A DNA stretch of 64,000 bases from Anaerolineales bacterium (GTDB taxonomy: Bacteria > Chloroflexota > Anaerolineae > 4572-78 > J111): NCBI GenBank assembly GCA_020634855.1, contig JACKAU010000002.1, forward strand, positions 62,001 to 126,000, given 5' to 3'. The notes beneath the pieces were generated by a model. The model was not told where the DNA came from. It ran no database searches and worked only from the letters and a program-made list of their open reading frames with translations. Of this stretch, positions 10,701 to 18,411 are shown one piece after another. Position 1 is the stretch's first letter. Each line of letters starts with the position of its first letter. The position numbers were made by a program, and so were the translations under genes.

Positions 10701-11477
10701 ATTTTGAGACGACTGGGGTATATTGCAGACGTTGCCGGGAATGGTCTAGAGGTACTCGAAGCCTTGAAACGCCAGAGTTACGATGTTGTTTTAATGGATA
10801 TCCAAATGCCGGAGATGGACGGTATTGAAACCACCCAAAGAATTCGTCAAGAATTTACAGGAAAAAATCAGCCTCGAATTATCGCTATGACAGCTAATGC
10901 GCTACGAGGTGATAAGGAAAACTATTTAGAAAATGGGATGGATGATTATATAAGTAAACCGATCCGCGTAGAAGAATTAGTACAAGCACTTAAACAAAGT
11001 TGGACCAGTGGAGCTTCTAATAAGAGTACGCCTTTAAAATCCGAAATTGTATTAGATGTATCAACTGTATTACGAAACAACGCAGCGGATATCACAAATT
11101 TGACCCAAAAACCTGCCGTAGATATTAATGTTCTAAAAAAATTCCAGGAAACAATGGGCAAAGATGGCCCAGATATGATTGTCGAATTGATAGAAATTTT
11201 CTTAGAAGATGCACCGCGAATCTTGGTAACCCTTGAGAAAGGATGGGTAAACCGTGACGCCGAAATGCTTAGAACTGCAGCGCATACCCTTAAATCCGGT
11301 TCAGCTAATTTAGGGGCAATGCAGCTTTCAATATTATGCAAGGAGCTAGAAGAAATTGGGCGCTCAGGGAATTTGGAAATCGCAGCTGATAAAATCGACC
11401 AAGCTATAGCTATTTATGATGAAGTAAATATCATGTTGCAGGCTGAACGACAAAATCTATCAACCTCTCAAACGTAA
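7752..11477 (+). CDS. Hybrid sensor kinase with two receivers and an Hpt domain
   Basis: A 1241-residue soluble hybrid kinase. Order: N-terminal GAF of the ILDTPPEERFNR type with ISFCGHAI (about 15-165), three PAS domains (about 195-300, 310-435, 450-560), HisKA with His588 (NMSHEIRTPMNGI), HATPase_c (DTGIGIP, GTGLGLVI), receiver 1 with Asp875 (LDMQMPDMDG), receiver 2 with Asp1016 (MDIQMPEMDG), and Hpt with His1178 (AAHTLKSGSANLGA). This is a complete His-Asp-His relay in one chain. The second receiver or the Hpt could pass phosphate to other proteins. It lies 79 nt after the receiver-kinase and 149 nt before the STAS gene. No output (DNA-binding or c-di-GMP) domain is visible, so the final target must lie elsewhere. 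Confidence 0.93.
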   Translation: MKPAPIPPDEAQRLQALCDLNILDTPPEERFNRFVRLAKQIFNVPMAMVSLVDADRQWYKACYGVSIRETPRDISFCGHAIVTDKTFVIPDAHLDERFADNPLVTGTPFIRFYAGHPIKTLNGNKIGSFCIIDREPRYLSDDELETLRDLAALVENELNYAEVSYLKQEISHINDQLLQDIQHRKKIEQTLRERDQLIGVVVNNLPIILFALDKNGVFTLSEGKGLEKLGIEPEIAVGNSIFDINCELSSLTDNVNLALAGENSVTSVTQVGLALEVHLIPFNNSEERIEGVIGLAFDVTERQRAEEALTQQQTFLRQIIDRIPHFIFAKDAAMRFTLANEAFARAYGTTVQNLIGKTDEHFNPNIELVNQYNNDDLFVIESGEEIIRSEDKVINIHGQTRWRQTIKRPVMSEDGQSRQVLGVVTDITDQKWAEIALRESEKQLYEAQRIARLGSWSWDVTSNNLVWNDLLYEIFDVPKGKQMTFEAYQETLHPDEREQIIETIQNAMETGAGYYSFENRIVHKNGNVRYVSSRGDIIRDKNGLPIKLIGIAQDITERKQYEQELEQAKRQAEAATRAKSEFLANMSHEIRTPMNGIIGMTSLLLDTRLSDEQEEFVETIRTSGDTLLNIINDILDFSKIEAGKLDIEEHPFDLQTCIEEALDLVVTRATDKGLDLAYVIEPNLPCTFVGDVTRIRQILVNLLGNAVKFTQKGEVVVTVQGQQLGDNNYKLITAVKDTGIGIPKNRLNRLFKSFSQIDVSTTRRYGGTGLGLVISKHLSEMMGGTVWVESNEGQGSTFFFSITVQASNNQNRPDYSNKTQLVSKRLLIVDDNETNRRVLEYQAKSWGMATQSVASGPEALDLFKQNHKFDLAILDMQMPDMDGITLSREIRKQQSATSIPLILLTSLSHKEIDQNSGQFAAYLTKPIKTSQLYRVLVDVVTNRAKTTHRTQFSSKFKTKIGQEHPIKILLAEDNAVNQKVALGILRRLGYIADVAGNGLEVLEALKRQSYDVVLMDIQMPEMDGIETTQRIRQEFTGKNQPRIIAMTANALRGDKENYLENGMDDYISKPIRVEELVQALKQSWTSGASNKSTPLKSEIVLDVSTVLRNNAADITNLTQKPAVDINVLKKFQETMGKDGPDMIVELIEIFLEDAPRILVTLEKGWVNRDAEMLRTAAHTLKSGSANLGAMQLSILCKELEEIGRSGNLEIAADKIDQAIAIYDEVNIMLQAERQNLSTSQT

Positions 11478-11626
11478 ATTTTATCAACTCAACCGTATTG
11501 GCTGCCTTAGTAAAAAGACTGTGTGGCTTACAGCAGCCGGTACGTAATATTTTTGAACGACTAAGGCCTTTGATATCTACAACGTAAGAAGCCATAATAG
11601 CATTTCTATAAGGTTGGGAGACTAAC

Positions 11627-11965
11627 ATGGATGTTTTACTCACAGAATTTACTGCCGGAATAACGGTAGTTACACCAAAAGGGCGTTTTGATGCATTTAG
11701 CGCCCCTTCTATGCGAGAACGCTTCGATGAGCTATTGAGCAATGGGAACAATAAATTTGTAGTGGATTTATCACAAATCACATTTCTAGATAGTACCGGT
11801 ATGGCGGTCCTGGTCAGTTTGCTCAAGCGGGCTCGCTATGCAAATGGGGATACGAAACTAGTTTGGCCTATTGAGCCTGCTGCAAAACGTATCTTGCATC
11901 TTACCAGGTTTGATCACGTTTTTGAAATAACAGAAACAACGGATGTTGCTTTAAAAAAGTTTTAG
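11627..11965 (+). CDS. STAS-domain anti-sigma factor antagonist
   Basis: A 112-residue single STAS domain of the SpoIIAA/RsbV type. The conserved FLDSTGMAVLVSLLKRAR contains the likely phosphorylatable Ser56. Family members bind a serine-kinase anti-sigma factor when unphosphorylated. No RsbW-like kinase or PP2C phosphatase is in the window. Position at the end of the kinase cluster suggests that the phosphorelay and a partner-switch are linked; that is inference. TTGGGAG precedes the ATG. Convergent with the antiporter gene. Confidence 0.9.
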   Translation: MDVLLTEFTAGITVVTPKGRFDAFSAPSMRERFDELLSNGNNKFVVDLSQITFLDSTGMAVLVSLLKRARYANGDTKLVWPIEPAAKRILHLTRFDHVFEITETTDVALKKF

Positions 11966-11981
11966 GAATCTGTATGATTTT

Positions 11982-12023
11982 TTTGAGCAGGATTGAATAT
12001 CAATTTAATATTCAACACTCAAA
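11982..12023. terminator. Hairpin between convergent genes
   Basis: TTTGAG (11982-11987) pairs with CTCAAA (12018-12023), and inside it TTGAATAT (11993-12000) with ATATTCAA (12008-12015). It lies between the STAS gene (plus) and the antiporter (minus). There is no good U-tract on either strand, so termination is inferred from position. Confidence 0.4.
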
Positions 12024-12048
12024 TTCTCTTCAAAGTTGGTTCCTGAGG

Positions 12049-13908
12049 CTAGGCATATTCCATAGTAGCCTCTTGACTGTTGGCATTGATAACGGTTTGA
12101 TCCTCTAAATCAACGGCATTAGGATCGATGATGCTGACTAGGGAGTCGCCTGGTAGTGGCTGTAACTCGTCATCGGTAGAGAATATTTTTAAGTTTCCAT
12201 TCTGAGTCATTAAGAACATCGCAATAGCCAGGCCATTGTGCCGATCTTGAAAAGCCTTATAATCAAATTTTTCAGTCAATTTATTAACCTTAATAGTTGA
12301 CCCTGACTTAAAACGTTGATCTAAGTCATTATAGGTCGTTTGACTTGCAAATAAAAGCCGGCCCCGCAAAGGCATCGACACTGACTCCTTCCGGTTTGTG
12401 GCTAACTCTTTTGGTGCTAACTGATAAACTTCCGACCGATCAAAAATTTCCGCAAAATGTAGCACCGCCAGTGAATTTACTTCATCGTTAGGGGTTAGAG
12501 CAAGCAGTCGCCCCAGACCTCCCAGATTAATTTCATCGTGGATAAATTCAGAAAGAATACTGGCGTATGTGGCCGGTAATCCTTCCAACTTAGCCTCTTT
12601 AATATGATCTCGATTATTATCTACGAGCAAAACCTGAAAACCTTTGTTGTGCAAAATCGAAGCAATGTTTCTGGCCCACGTATGTGCCCCAACAATCAAA
12701 ACGCCTTGGGGATTTGGTTGAGCCACGCCTAACCAGCGCCCCAATGGGGCAGCACTCAGTCCATAAATTGTAACGGTACTGACAATAATGAAAAACATTT
12801 CAGGAACCATGTTTTCAGCCTGTTGATAGCCCCCGTGTTCGGTGAGTTCCAGAGCAAAGATCGCTGTAACAGCCGCAGCTACAATCCCTCGAGGGGCCAT
12901 CCAAGCCAGGAAGAACTTCTCTTTCCAGCTTAACCCCGACCTTATCGTAGAGGCCAACACAGCTAAAGGGCGAACGAGTAACACCAGCGCCCCTAAAAAC
13001 GCGACACTCCCCCATCCGAGTTGAGATAATTCCGTAAGTTGTAACCGAGCAGACAGGATAATAAATAAACTGGATAGCAGTAAGATCCCCAAATGCTCTT
13101 TGAATTCAACAATTGATTTGATATTTACCGATTTCTGATTGGCCAATACAACACCCATTAGCGTTACCGTAAAAAGACCTGACTCAGCTTGCGCTAGGTT
13201 CGACAACGTAAAGGCTAATATGGCAATCATCATCGTAACTGCATTTTTGAGATAGTCGGGAATCCAGTAACGCTTAAGTAGAAATATCAATAATAATGCC
13301 CCTAACCCTCCTAACACAACTCCGTTAGTAATAGTTAGCAGAATACCCGTTACAATAGCCCAAGTGGTGGCTCCAAAACCACTAATCACAATCGCTTCAA
13401 AAACCAGGACCGCTAATAACGCACCGATAGGATCATTGACAATTCCCTCCCACTTGATAATGGAGTTAATCCGGCTCACCGCCCTAATTTGCCTTAGAAG
13501 CGGTATAATTACAGTTGGACCGGTTACCACTAGAATTGCGCCAAATAACATCGCCAATGGTTTTTCAAATCCAAGCAGATAGTAAGCAGCGGTAGCACTT
13601 AAACACCACGTAATCACCGTACCAATTGTTACCAGCTTAATAACAACATGACCGGTCTCCCGTAAATCGGCCAGTTTTAGGCTTAAGCCGCCTTCGAACA
13701 AGATCAGCGCTACCGATAACGATACGATCGGGAACAGGGTGTCGCCCAATATCTCGTCGGGGTTAAGAAACCCGGTAATCGGGCCGGCCACAATTCCAAA
13801 AGCCAGCAGCAATAAGATGGATGGCAGGTGTAACCGCCAAGCTAACCATTGAGCCACGATACCAAAAACTAATATACTAGCGATACCAACTAACAGGTGT
13901 TCAGACAA
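12049..13908 (-). CDS. Na+/H+ (cation/proton) antiporter with TrkA_N domain
   Basis: A 619-residue CPA1/NhaP-type antiporter. Residues 1-395 form about 12 hydrophobic segments starting LLVGIASILVFGIVAQWLAW, with LILFEGGLSL, the conserved WEGIVNDPIGALLAVLVFE containing the ND motif of the ion site, and the WMAPRGIVAAAVT helix. Residues 405-520 form a Rossmann RCK/TrkA_N domain starting GVLIVGAHTWARNIASILHN, and the tail resembles a TrkA_C region. The start is TTG at 13906-13908 preceded by GGAGG with 7-nt spacing. It probably exports Na+ or K+ in exchange for protons at the inner membrane, gated by a nucleotide bound to the RCK domain. Separated from the upstream S1 gene by a terminator. Confidence 0.92.
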   Translation of the reverse strand: MSEHLLVGIASILVFGIVAQWLAWRLHLPSILLLLAFGIVAGPITGFLNPDEILGDTLFPIVSLSVALILFEGGLSLKLADLRETGHVVIKLVTIGTVITWCLSATAAYYLLGFEKPLAMLFGAILVVTGPTVIIPLLRQIRAVSRINSIIKWEGIVNDPIGALLAVLVFEAIVISGFGATTWAIVTGILLTITNGVVLGGLGALLLIFLLKRYWIPDYLKNAVTMMIAILAFTLSNLAQAESGLFTVTLMGVVLANQKSVNIKSIVEFKEHLGILLLSSLFIILSARLQLTELSQLGWGSVAFLGALVLLVRPLAVLASTIRSGLSWKEKFFLAWMAPRGIVAAAVTAIFALELTEHGGYQQAENMVPEMFFIIVSTVTIYGLSAAPLGRWLGVAQPNPQGVLIVGAHTWARNIASILHNKGFQVLLVDNNRDHIKEAKLEGLPATYASILSEFIHDEINLGGLGRLLALTPNDEVNSLAVLHFAEIFDRSEVYQLAPKELATNRKESVSMPLRGRLLFASQTTYNDLDQRFKSGSTIKVNKLTEKFDYKAFQDRHNGLAIAMFLMTQNGNLKIFSTDDELQPLPGDSLVSIIDPNAVDLEDQTVINANSQEATMEYA

Positions 13909-14002
13909 GTTGAATTCCTCCGGATTTGCTAAGTCGTTGTCTCGGACTGACTTCTAAAGATTATTATCAGTTTGTTACGGTTATTCTGAGGCCAACTCTG
14001 TA

Positions 14003-14061
14003 CAAAAAACAGGGGCGTTAATGTCTTTTTTATGTAGCATAAAAAACATACGCCCCTGTAA
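14003..14061 (-). terminator. Rho-independent terminator of the S1-domain gene
   Basis: On the minus strand a long stem (ACAGGGGCGT pairing with ACGCCCCTGT, plus an A/T-rich inner stem around ATAAAAAA) is followed by TTTTTTGTA. It lies about 60 nt beyond the stop of the S1 gene and upstream of the antiporter, which should therefore have its own promoter. Confidence 0.85.
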
Positions 14062-14117
14062 TAAACTCATCTTGTTTTATGCGACGCCAAGTTGGCCGTC
14101 ATATTATCTATCTCAGG

Positions 14118-15209
14118 TCAGGAAGTCTCCATCTCAAAAGCCATCCGCTCTTCATCCGAGACCCGTTTGAGGCTCAGCCCCATCCGCTCCCGGAAGGGGT
14201 CGATATCCAGTACTCGTAAAACAAGTCTTTCCCCCCGTTCTACAAACTCCCGTGGATTATCTGGAGCCGGCTCGGCTATTTCGCTGACGTGCAGCAACCC
14301 ATCTACGCCAACATCCAACCTGACGAAGGCCCCATAATCGACCACTTTGGTCACCTTACCTGAAACAAGCTGCTCGACCTTATAATTTTCGGCCACTTCG
14401 TTCCAGGGGTTTGGCTTTAATCGCTTCAGGCTAAGGTTGATCCGTTTTCGTTTGTGATCTAAGTCCAAGATATAAACATCGATTTCATCCCCAACTTGCA
14501 CCGCTTCACCGGGATGATTAACATGTTTCCAGGATAATTCAGAGTTATGGATCAAGCCGTCTGCACCCCCCAGATCGACAAACGCGCCAAAATCTGTGAG
14601 ATGTCGCACCACGCCTTTACGGACTTGTCCTTCAATTAATTCATTCATTAACGCATCTAAGCGCTGCTTACTCATCTCCTGCTCAGCCTTATCCTCCGAG
14701 GCAATTAGCCGGTTAGAGAAGTTATCCACCTCGATAAACTTTACAGCCAACTCTTCATCAATGTACTCCTTTAAATCTCGATGATTTCGCTGCCACAAAT
14801 GCGAAGCGGGAATAAAGGCTTGTAAATGTTTAAACTTGGCTAACAGACCGCCCCGATTAGAATCATGAACCTTTATCCGAGTGATCTCCCCCTGATCCAT
14901 CAAATCCTGGGCCAATTGCCAATCTTTTTCTGCTTGAACTTGTGATAAAGATAACAGCAAATTCCCATCCTTATCCGAAGGAGCTAAAACCCGAGTTACA
15001 ACTTCCAGGCCGGGCTGCAATTCAGCGATAACATCAGCTTCAAGGGTATCAATATCTGAACGGGGTACAAATCCATCGTGCTTTAGCCCTACATCGATGT
15101 AAGCCCCATATTGGTCAATTTCAAGCACTATACCCGACCGTATCTCACCTCGGTAAGGTCGTGCGTAATCATAAGCATCAATTAATTCTTCGGTAAATTT
15201 TACTGACAT
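14118..15209 (-). CDS. S1 RNA-binding domain protein (ribosomal protein S1-like)
   Basis: A 363-residue protein with four S1 repeats: about 20-90 (GIVLEIDQYGAYIDVGLKHD), 105-175 (divergent, GGLLAKFKHLQAFIPASHLW), 190-265 (GVVRHLTDFGAFVDLGGADG) and 285-355 (GKVTKVVDYGAFVRLDVGVD). Repeats 3 and 4 keep the classic FGAFVD/YGAFV surface used to bind RNA, and LIHNSELSWKHVNHP is typical of bacterial S1. Classic S1 has six repeats; four-repeat forms occur in many phyla and help mRNA binding on the 30S subunit. AGGAG precedes the ATG, and a TATAAT (minus strand, 15290-15295) lies about 80 nt upstream without a clear -35. Monocistronic with its own terminator. Confidence 0.88.
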   Translation of the reverse strand: MSVKFTEELIDAYDYARPYRGEIRSGIVLEIDQYGAYIDVGLKHDGFVPRSDIDTLEADVIAELQPGLEVVTRVLAPSDKDGNLLLSLSQVQAEKDWQLAQDLMDQGEITRIKVHDSNRGGLLAKFKHLQAFIPASHLWQRNHRDLKEYIDEELAVKFIEVDNFSNRLIASEDKAEQEMSKQRLDALMNELIEGQVRKGVVRHLTDFGAFVDLGGADGLIHNSELSWKHVNHPGEAVQVGDEIDVYILDLDHKRKRINLSLKRLKPNPWNEVAENYKVEQLVSGKVTKVVDYGAFVRLDVGVDGLLHVSEIAEPAPDNPREFVERGERLVLRVLDIDPFRERMGLSLKRVSDEERMAFEMETS

Positions 15210-15593
15210 AACAACTCCTAACTTATTAAATGATATTTGTGCCTTACAACTCCAATACTATTTTTCAATGTTTCTCTTCGCACTCTATTATTATAGCTAT
15301 TTTTCCGACAATTTCATACACTAACTCAGGCAATTCAAATTCAAAACTAGAGCTATGCCGGTCTAGCTCTACCGGGCAAGAAAATTTCTCCCGAATAGCC
15401 CAAGTGGGTTATTCGATATCGCTTCTTATCAATTACTGGGGTTTTCTACGGAAATCCAGTTAATGTCCCCAATGGGAGCGAGGTCATCAAAACGCGGTTA
15501 ACGAATAATTTTCTTTATCGAGGTCAAGCTCGCTTGTCTAAAAACTGCCGGTAGGCTACCGTCTCGGAGGAGATGATTGTAAGACGGTTTTAA
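15210..15593. other. 384-bp intergenic region between S1 gene and recJ
   Basis: No gene is supported. A hairpin CGAATAGCCC/GGGTTATTCG lies at 15392-15415 (one G-T pair). Next to the recJ end, ACCGTCT (15558-15564) and AGACGGT (15582-15588) form a stem directly after the recJ stop on the minus strand, followed by a second small stem CGGTAG/CTACCG and a short T run. This may be the recJ terminator but is weak. Confidence 0.45.
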
Positions 15594-17870
15594 TTATACC
15601 AGAATTTTCATCAAAAGCGATTGTCGGCCCGGACGCACGACCACCACCTCTTCCTCCTTAGCCACAATCGCTAATTTTCCCTGCGCCTCCAACCAATCGA
15701 GCCCAAATTGAACCGTTGTGACCCGGTGGCCTAACGCCCCGGCCAATTCTTCCCAGAAGATTTCGCCCTCACGCTGAGCAACGGCATACTTGATCAAGCC
15801 CATCAACCGTGGGATAAACCCGGCCAGCGTATCGACCGGCGGCAACTGCGCCACCAGCACCACTTTCTGCGGTCGGACCCTGGCCACCGCCTGCGCCAAG
15901 ATATCCTGCCCCGGCGGCGCCGTCCAAATAACTAACGTCTCGGCCCGTTGGAGTTTGTGGCGAGGAACAGTCACCGTGTCGGGCAGTGTCACGCCTTCCG
16001 ACCAAATAAGGATTGGCGATGGGAGATTAGAGATTAGAGATTGAAGATCGGTAATTGGTAATTGGTTAATAGTAATTGGTTTCTGTTGATCACTGATTCC
16101 CGACTCCTGATCCCTGATCCCTGATCCCTGATCCCTGATTGAAGTGCGATAATCGATTAACTCTAGATCACGAACGATCTTAGTCGGAGTCCACTCGCGA
16201 AAGGCCACCAGTTCCGTTTGAATGGCATCGCCGCCCCGGAAGTCGTCGGGCCCGAGGGTCAGGGCGAGATCGAACCGGCCCTCGGGCGAGCGTTCCGCCG
16301 CGCCGCGCCACCAGATGACCTCCTGCCGATAACCCGCTTCATCTTCAACGGTCAGCCGCTTGTGATCGCCGGCTTTGCCGAAGATGGCCTCATCGACCAG
16401 CCGTAAGCCTCGACAGCCCAGCCGAACTGACGGATTACCTGCTCCAAAGGGAGCCAGCCGTTGGATGGTGGTCAGCAAATCGAAATTGAGCTGCGGCAGT
16501 TCGACCACCAGATCGAGCTTGATGGTTTTGGCCGAAGTCGGCTGGCAGCCTTCCAACGCTTCGGACAGACCACGGCGGAAGGCTATTACATTTTCCGGAG
16601 CCAGCGCCAACCCGGCCGCCATCGGATGGCCGCCGAAGCCGGCCAACAGATGCGCCTGGGTCTTAATGGCCTGGTGAATATCGCAACCGGCCACCGACCG
16701 GGCCGAACCGCGCCCCAAATCATTGGGGCGGAGGGCGATCAAGATCACCGGCTTGCCATACTGCTCCACCAACCGGCTAGCCGCAATACCGATCACCCCC
16801 GGATGCCAATCCGCCGCCGCCAGCACAATGGCATTATATTGAGCCAGCGAGGGCGTATCCTCAAGTTGACTTAAGGCCTGAACTACCACGCGATCAACCA
16901 GTAATTTACGCCGGTCATTCAGCCCTTCCAACTGCAAGGCAATGATCCGGGTGCGAGCCAGGTTATCGGTGGTCAACAGTTCGACTGCCTGGTTGGCATC
17001 ACCAAGTCGCCCCAGAGCGTTGAGGCGCGGGGCCAGCCAAAAGCCGATGTGATCCTCGGTCAGTCGCTTGGTCTTAATGTTGGCGTTTTCGATCAGGACT
17101 TGCAAACCCAGCCGCTCAGATTGCTGCAAAACATCCAGCCCCCGCTGCAACAAATAGCGCGTATCGCCGGTTTGCCGGGCCACGTCGGCTACAATGCCCA
17201 AAGCAACTAGATCGAGCAATGACTCACTCTCGTCGGCCTGACCGTGCGCCGCGAGCAGCGCTTGCATCAACTTATAGGCCACGCCGACCCCCGGCAGTTC
17301 GCGCAGAGGATGATCGGCGGGGAGACGTTTAGGGTTGATAACCGCTTGAGCCGGCGGCAGCGTCTCGGCCAGATCGTGGTGATCGGTGACGATGACGTCC
17401 GCGCCGGCGGCTTGCGCCGTGGCGACAGCCTCGTGCTCGGCGATGCCAGTATCACAGGTGAGGATGAGACCCGCTCGCTGGGCCAGTACTCGCTCCAAGG
17501 CCGGAAGTTTGATGCCGTGCGACTCGGTCATGCGGTTGGGGATGTAGTAACGAACAAATCCACCTAACTGGCGCAGCGCAGAGACCAACACCGTAGTCGA
17601 AGTCTGTCCATCGGCGTCGAAATCACCCCAAACCCAGATGGGTTCGCGCTGATTAATCGCTCGACTCAACCGGACGACAGCGCGATCCACATCGGGTAGC
17701 ACATCCGGTGGCGCGGGTCGGTAATGATCAGCGTCTAAAAAGCCGCGCACCTGATCAACAGTTGCCAACCCACGCTGCACCAGTAATTGGGCCAGAACGG
17801 CGTTGCCCTGCACCAAATCGAGCAGATCGGAGGGGATATTAAGCTTAGGAGGGGACTGCCACTGAAGCAT
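15594..17870 (-). CDS. recJ: Single-stranded-DNA-specific exonuclease RecJ
   Basis: A 758-residue RecJ that degrades single-stranded DNA 5' to 3' in recombination and repair. The DHH domain shows WGDFDADGQTSTTVL, CDTGIAEHEA and VIVTDHHDLAE, the metal-binding motifs. DHHA1 follows with GVIGIAASRLVEQYGKPVIL and the GGHPMAAGLA motif. An OB region (RLTVEDEAGYRQEVIWW) and a long C-terminal extension complete it. A 7-bp-period repeat array at 16013-16145 is translated in frame between the OB region and the C-terminal extension as IRDQGSGIRDQESGISDQ and a following LPITDLQ-type stretch. It starts 3 bp after the preceding small gene, so the two form an operon. Confidence 0.94.
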   Translation of the reverse strand: MLQWQSPPKLNIPSDLLDLVQGNAVLAQLLVQRGLATVDQVRGFLDADHYRPAPPDVLPDVDRAVVRLSRAINQREPIWVWGDFDADGQTSTTVLVSALRQLGGFVRYYIPNRMTESHGIKLPALERVLAQRAGLILTCDTGIAEHEAVATAQAAGADVIVTDHHDLAETLPPAQAVINPKRLPADHPLRELPGVGVAYKLMQALLAAHGQADESESLLDLVALGIVADVARQTGDTRYLLQRGLDVLQQSERLGLQVLIENANIKTKRLTEDHIGFWLAPRLNALGRLGDANQAVELLTTDNLARTRIIALQLEGLNDRRKLLVDRVVVQALSQLEDTPSLAQYNAIVLAAADWHPGVIGIAASRLVEQYGKPVILIALRPNDLGRGSARSVAGCDIHQAIKTQAHLLAGFGGHPMAAGLALAPENVIAFRRGLSEALEGCQPTSAKTIKLDLVVELPQLNFDLLTTIQRLAPFGAGNPSVRLGCRGLRLVDEAIFGKAGDHKRLTVEDEAGYRQEVIWWRGAAERSPEGRFDLALTLGPDDFRGGDAIQTELVAFREWTPTKIVRDLELIDYRTSIRDQGSGIRDQESGISDQQKPITINQLPITDLQSLISNLPSPILIWSEGVTLPDTVTVPRHKLQRAETLVIWTAPPGQDILAQAVARVRPQKVVLVAQLPPVDTLAGFIPRLMGLIKYAVAQREGEIFWEELAGALGHRVTTVQFGLDWLEAQGKLAIVAKEEEVVVVRPGRQSLLMKILV
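16013..16145. repeat. Heptad-period word repeat inside recJ
   Basis: The sequence parses without a break into about 19 seven-base words, most of the form GATxxxx or AATTGGT (for example GATTAGA twice, AATTGGT three times, GATCCCT four times). The last words are a true tandem CTGATCC x4 at 16107-16134. The array lies wholly inside the recJ coding region. Gain or loss of one 7-bp unit would shift the reading frame. Confidence 0.85.
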
Positions 17871-17873
17871 CGT

Positions 17874-18185
17874 TTATTGTAAATCCTGGGTCCAATTTTC
17901 TTGATCTTGCTGGTCGCGTTCCAACAGCCAATCATCAGCCGGCTGATCGGCTCGAACCTGTTCGATCATCTCGGCAAAATCGAAGTCGGCGGTTTCTCCC
18001 CAATCGACCCCCAGTTTCATAATATAACCAAGCACCTGGTTAATCTGCTTCCGCGTCGCAGCGGAGGGCGCTTCTTCCGGATAATGCTCCCAATCTTCCT
18101 GCGCATCCTCGATGTCGATGACCATCCGAGCCAGAGTGTTTGGTTGTAAGGTGTTTAGAAAGGTTTTCAAGGTTTGCCAGTTCAC
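17874..18185 (-). CDS. Conserved-looking small acidic protein of unknown function
   Basis: A 103-residue acidic protein with no domain I recognise. It begins MNWQTLKTFLNTLQPNTLAR and ends with a D/E/Q-rich tail (WLLERDQQDQENWTQDL), with no membrane segment and no cysteines. The start is GTG at 18183-18185 preceded by GGAG with 7-nt spacing. Its stop is 3 bp from the recJ ATG, so it is very likely co-expressed with recJ. A role in the repair operon is only inferred from position. Confidence 0.7.
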   Translation of the reverse strand: MNWQTLKTFLNTLQPNTLARMVIDIEDAQEDWEHYPEEAPSAATRKQINQVLGYIMKLGVDWGETADFDFAEMIEQVRADQPADDWLLERDQQDQENWTQDLQ

Positions 18186-18203
18186 GTAATAACTCCATAA
18201 AAC

Positions 18204-18411
18204 AGGAGATTGGGAGATGAAGAGATGGGGAGATTTGGCAAACTTAGGACTTACATTATGTCATTTCGTAGTCGCAGGCGAAGAAATCCCTATAGTGTTC
18301 GATTGCAAACGGTTATCTCAGGGATTTCTCGCTCCTATCGTCGCTCGAAATGACATGGTTACGTAAATCCTGCCTGAACCCCAATCTCCTTATCTCTTAA
18401 TCTCCTATCCT
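18204..18411. repeat. Palindromic element nested in imperfect inverted word repeats
   Basis: Core: TGTCATTTCG (18259-18268) pairs with CGAAATGACA (18345-18354), and inside it AGAAATCCCT (18282-18291) with AGGGATTTCT (18320-18329), giving a long cruciform of about 100 bp. Outside the core, an 8-bp-period G/A-rich word array (GGAGATTG, GGAGATGA, AGAGATGG) at 18204-18235 faces its complement (AATCTCCT, TATCTCTT) at 18383-18410. No gene is seen. It resembles dispersed palindromic, MITE-like repeats and separates the nuclease gene from the recJ operon. Confidence 0.75.
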
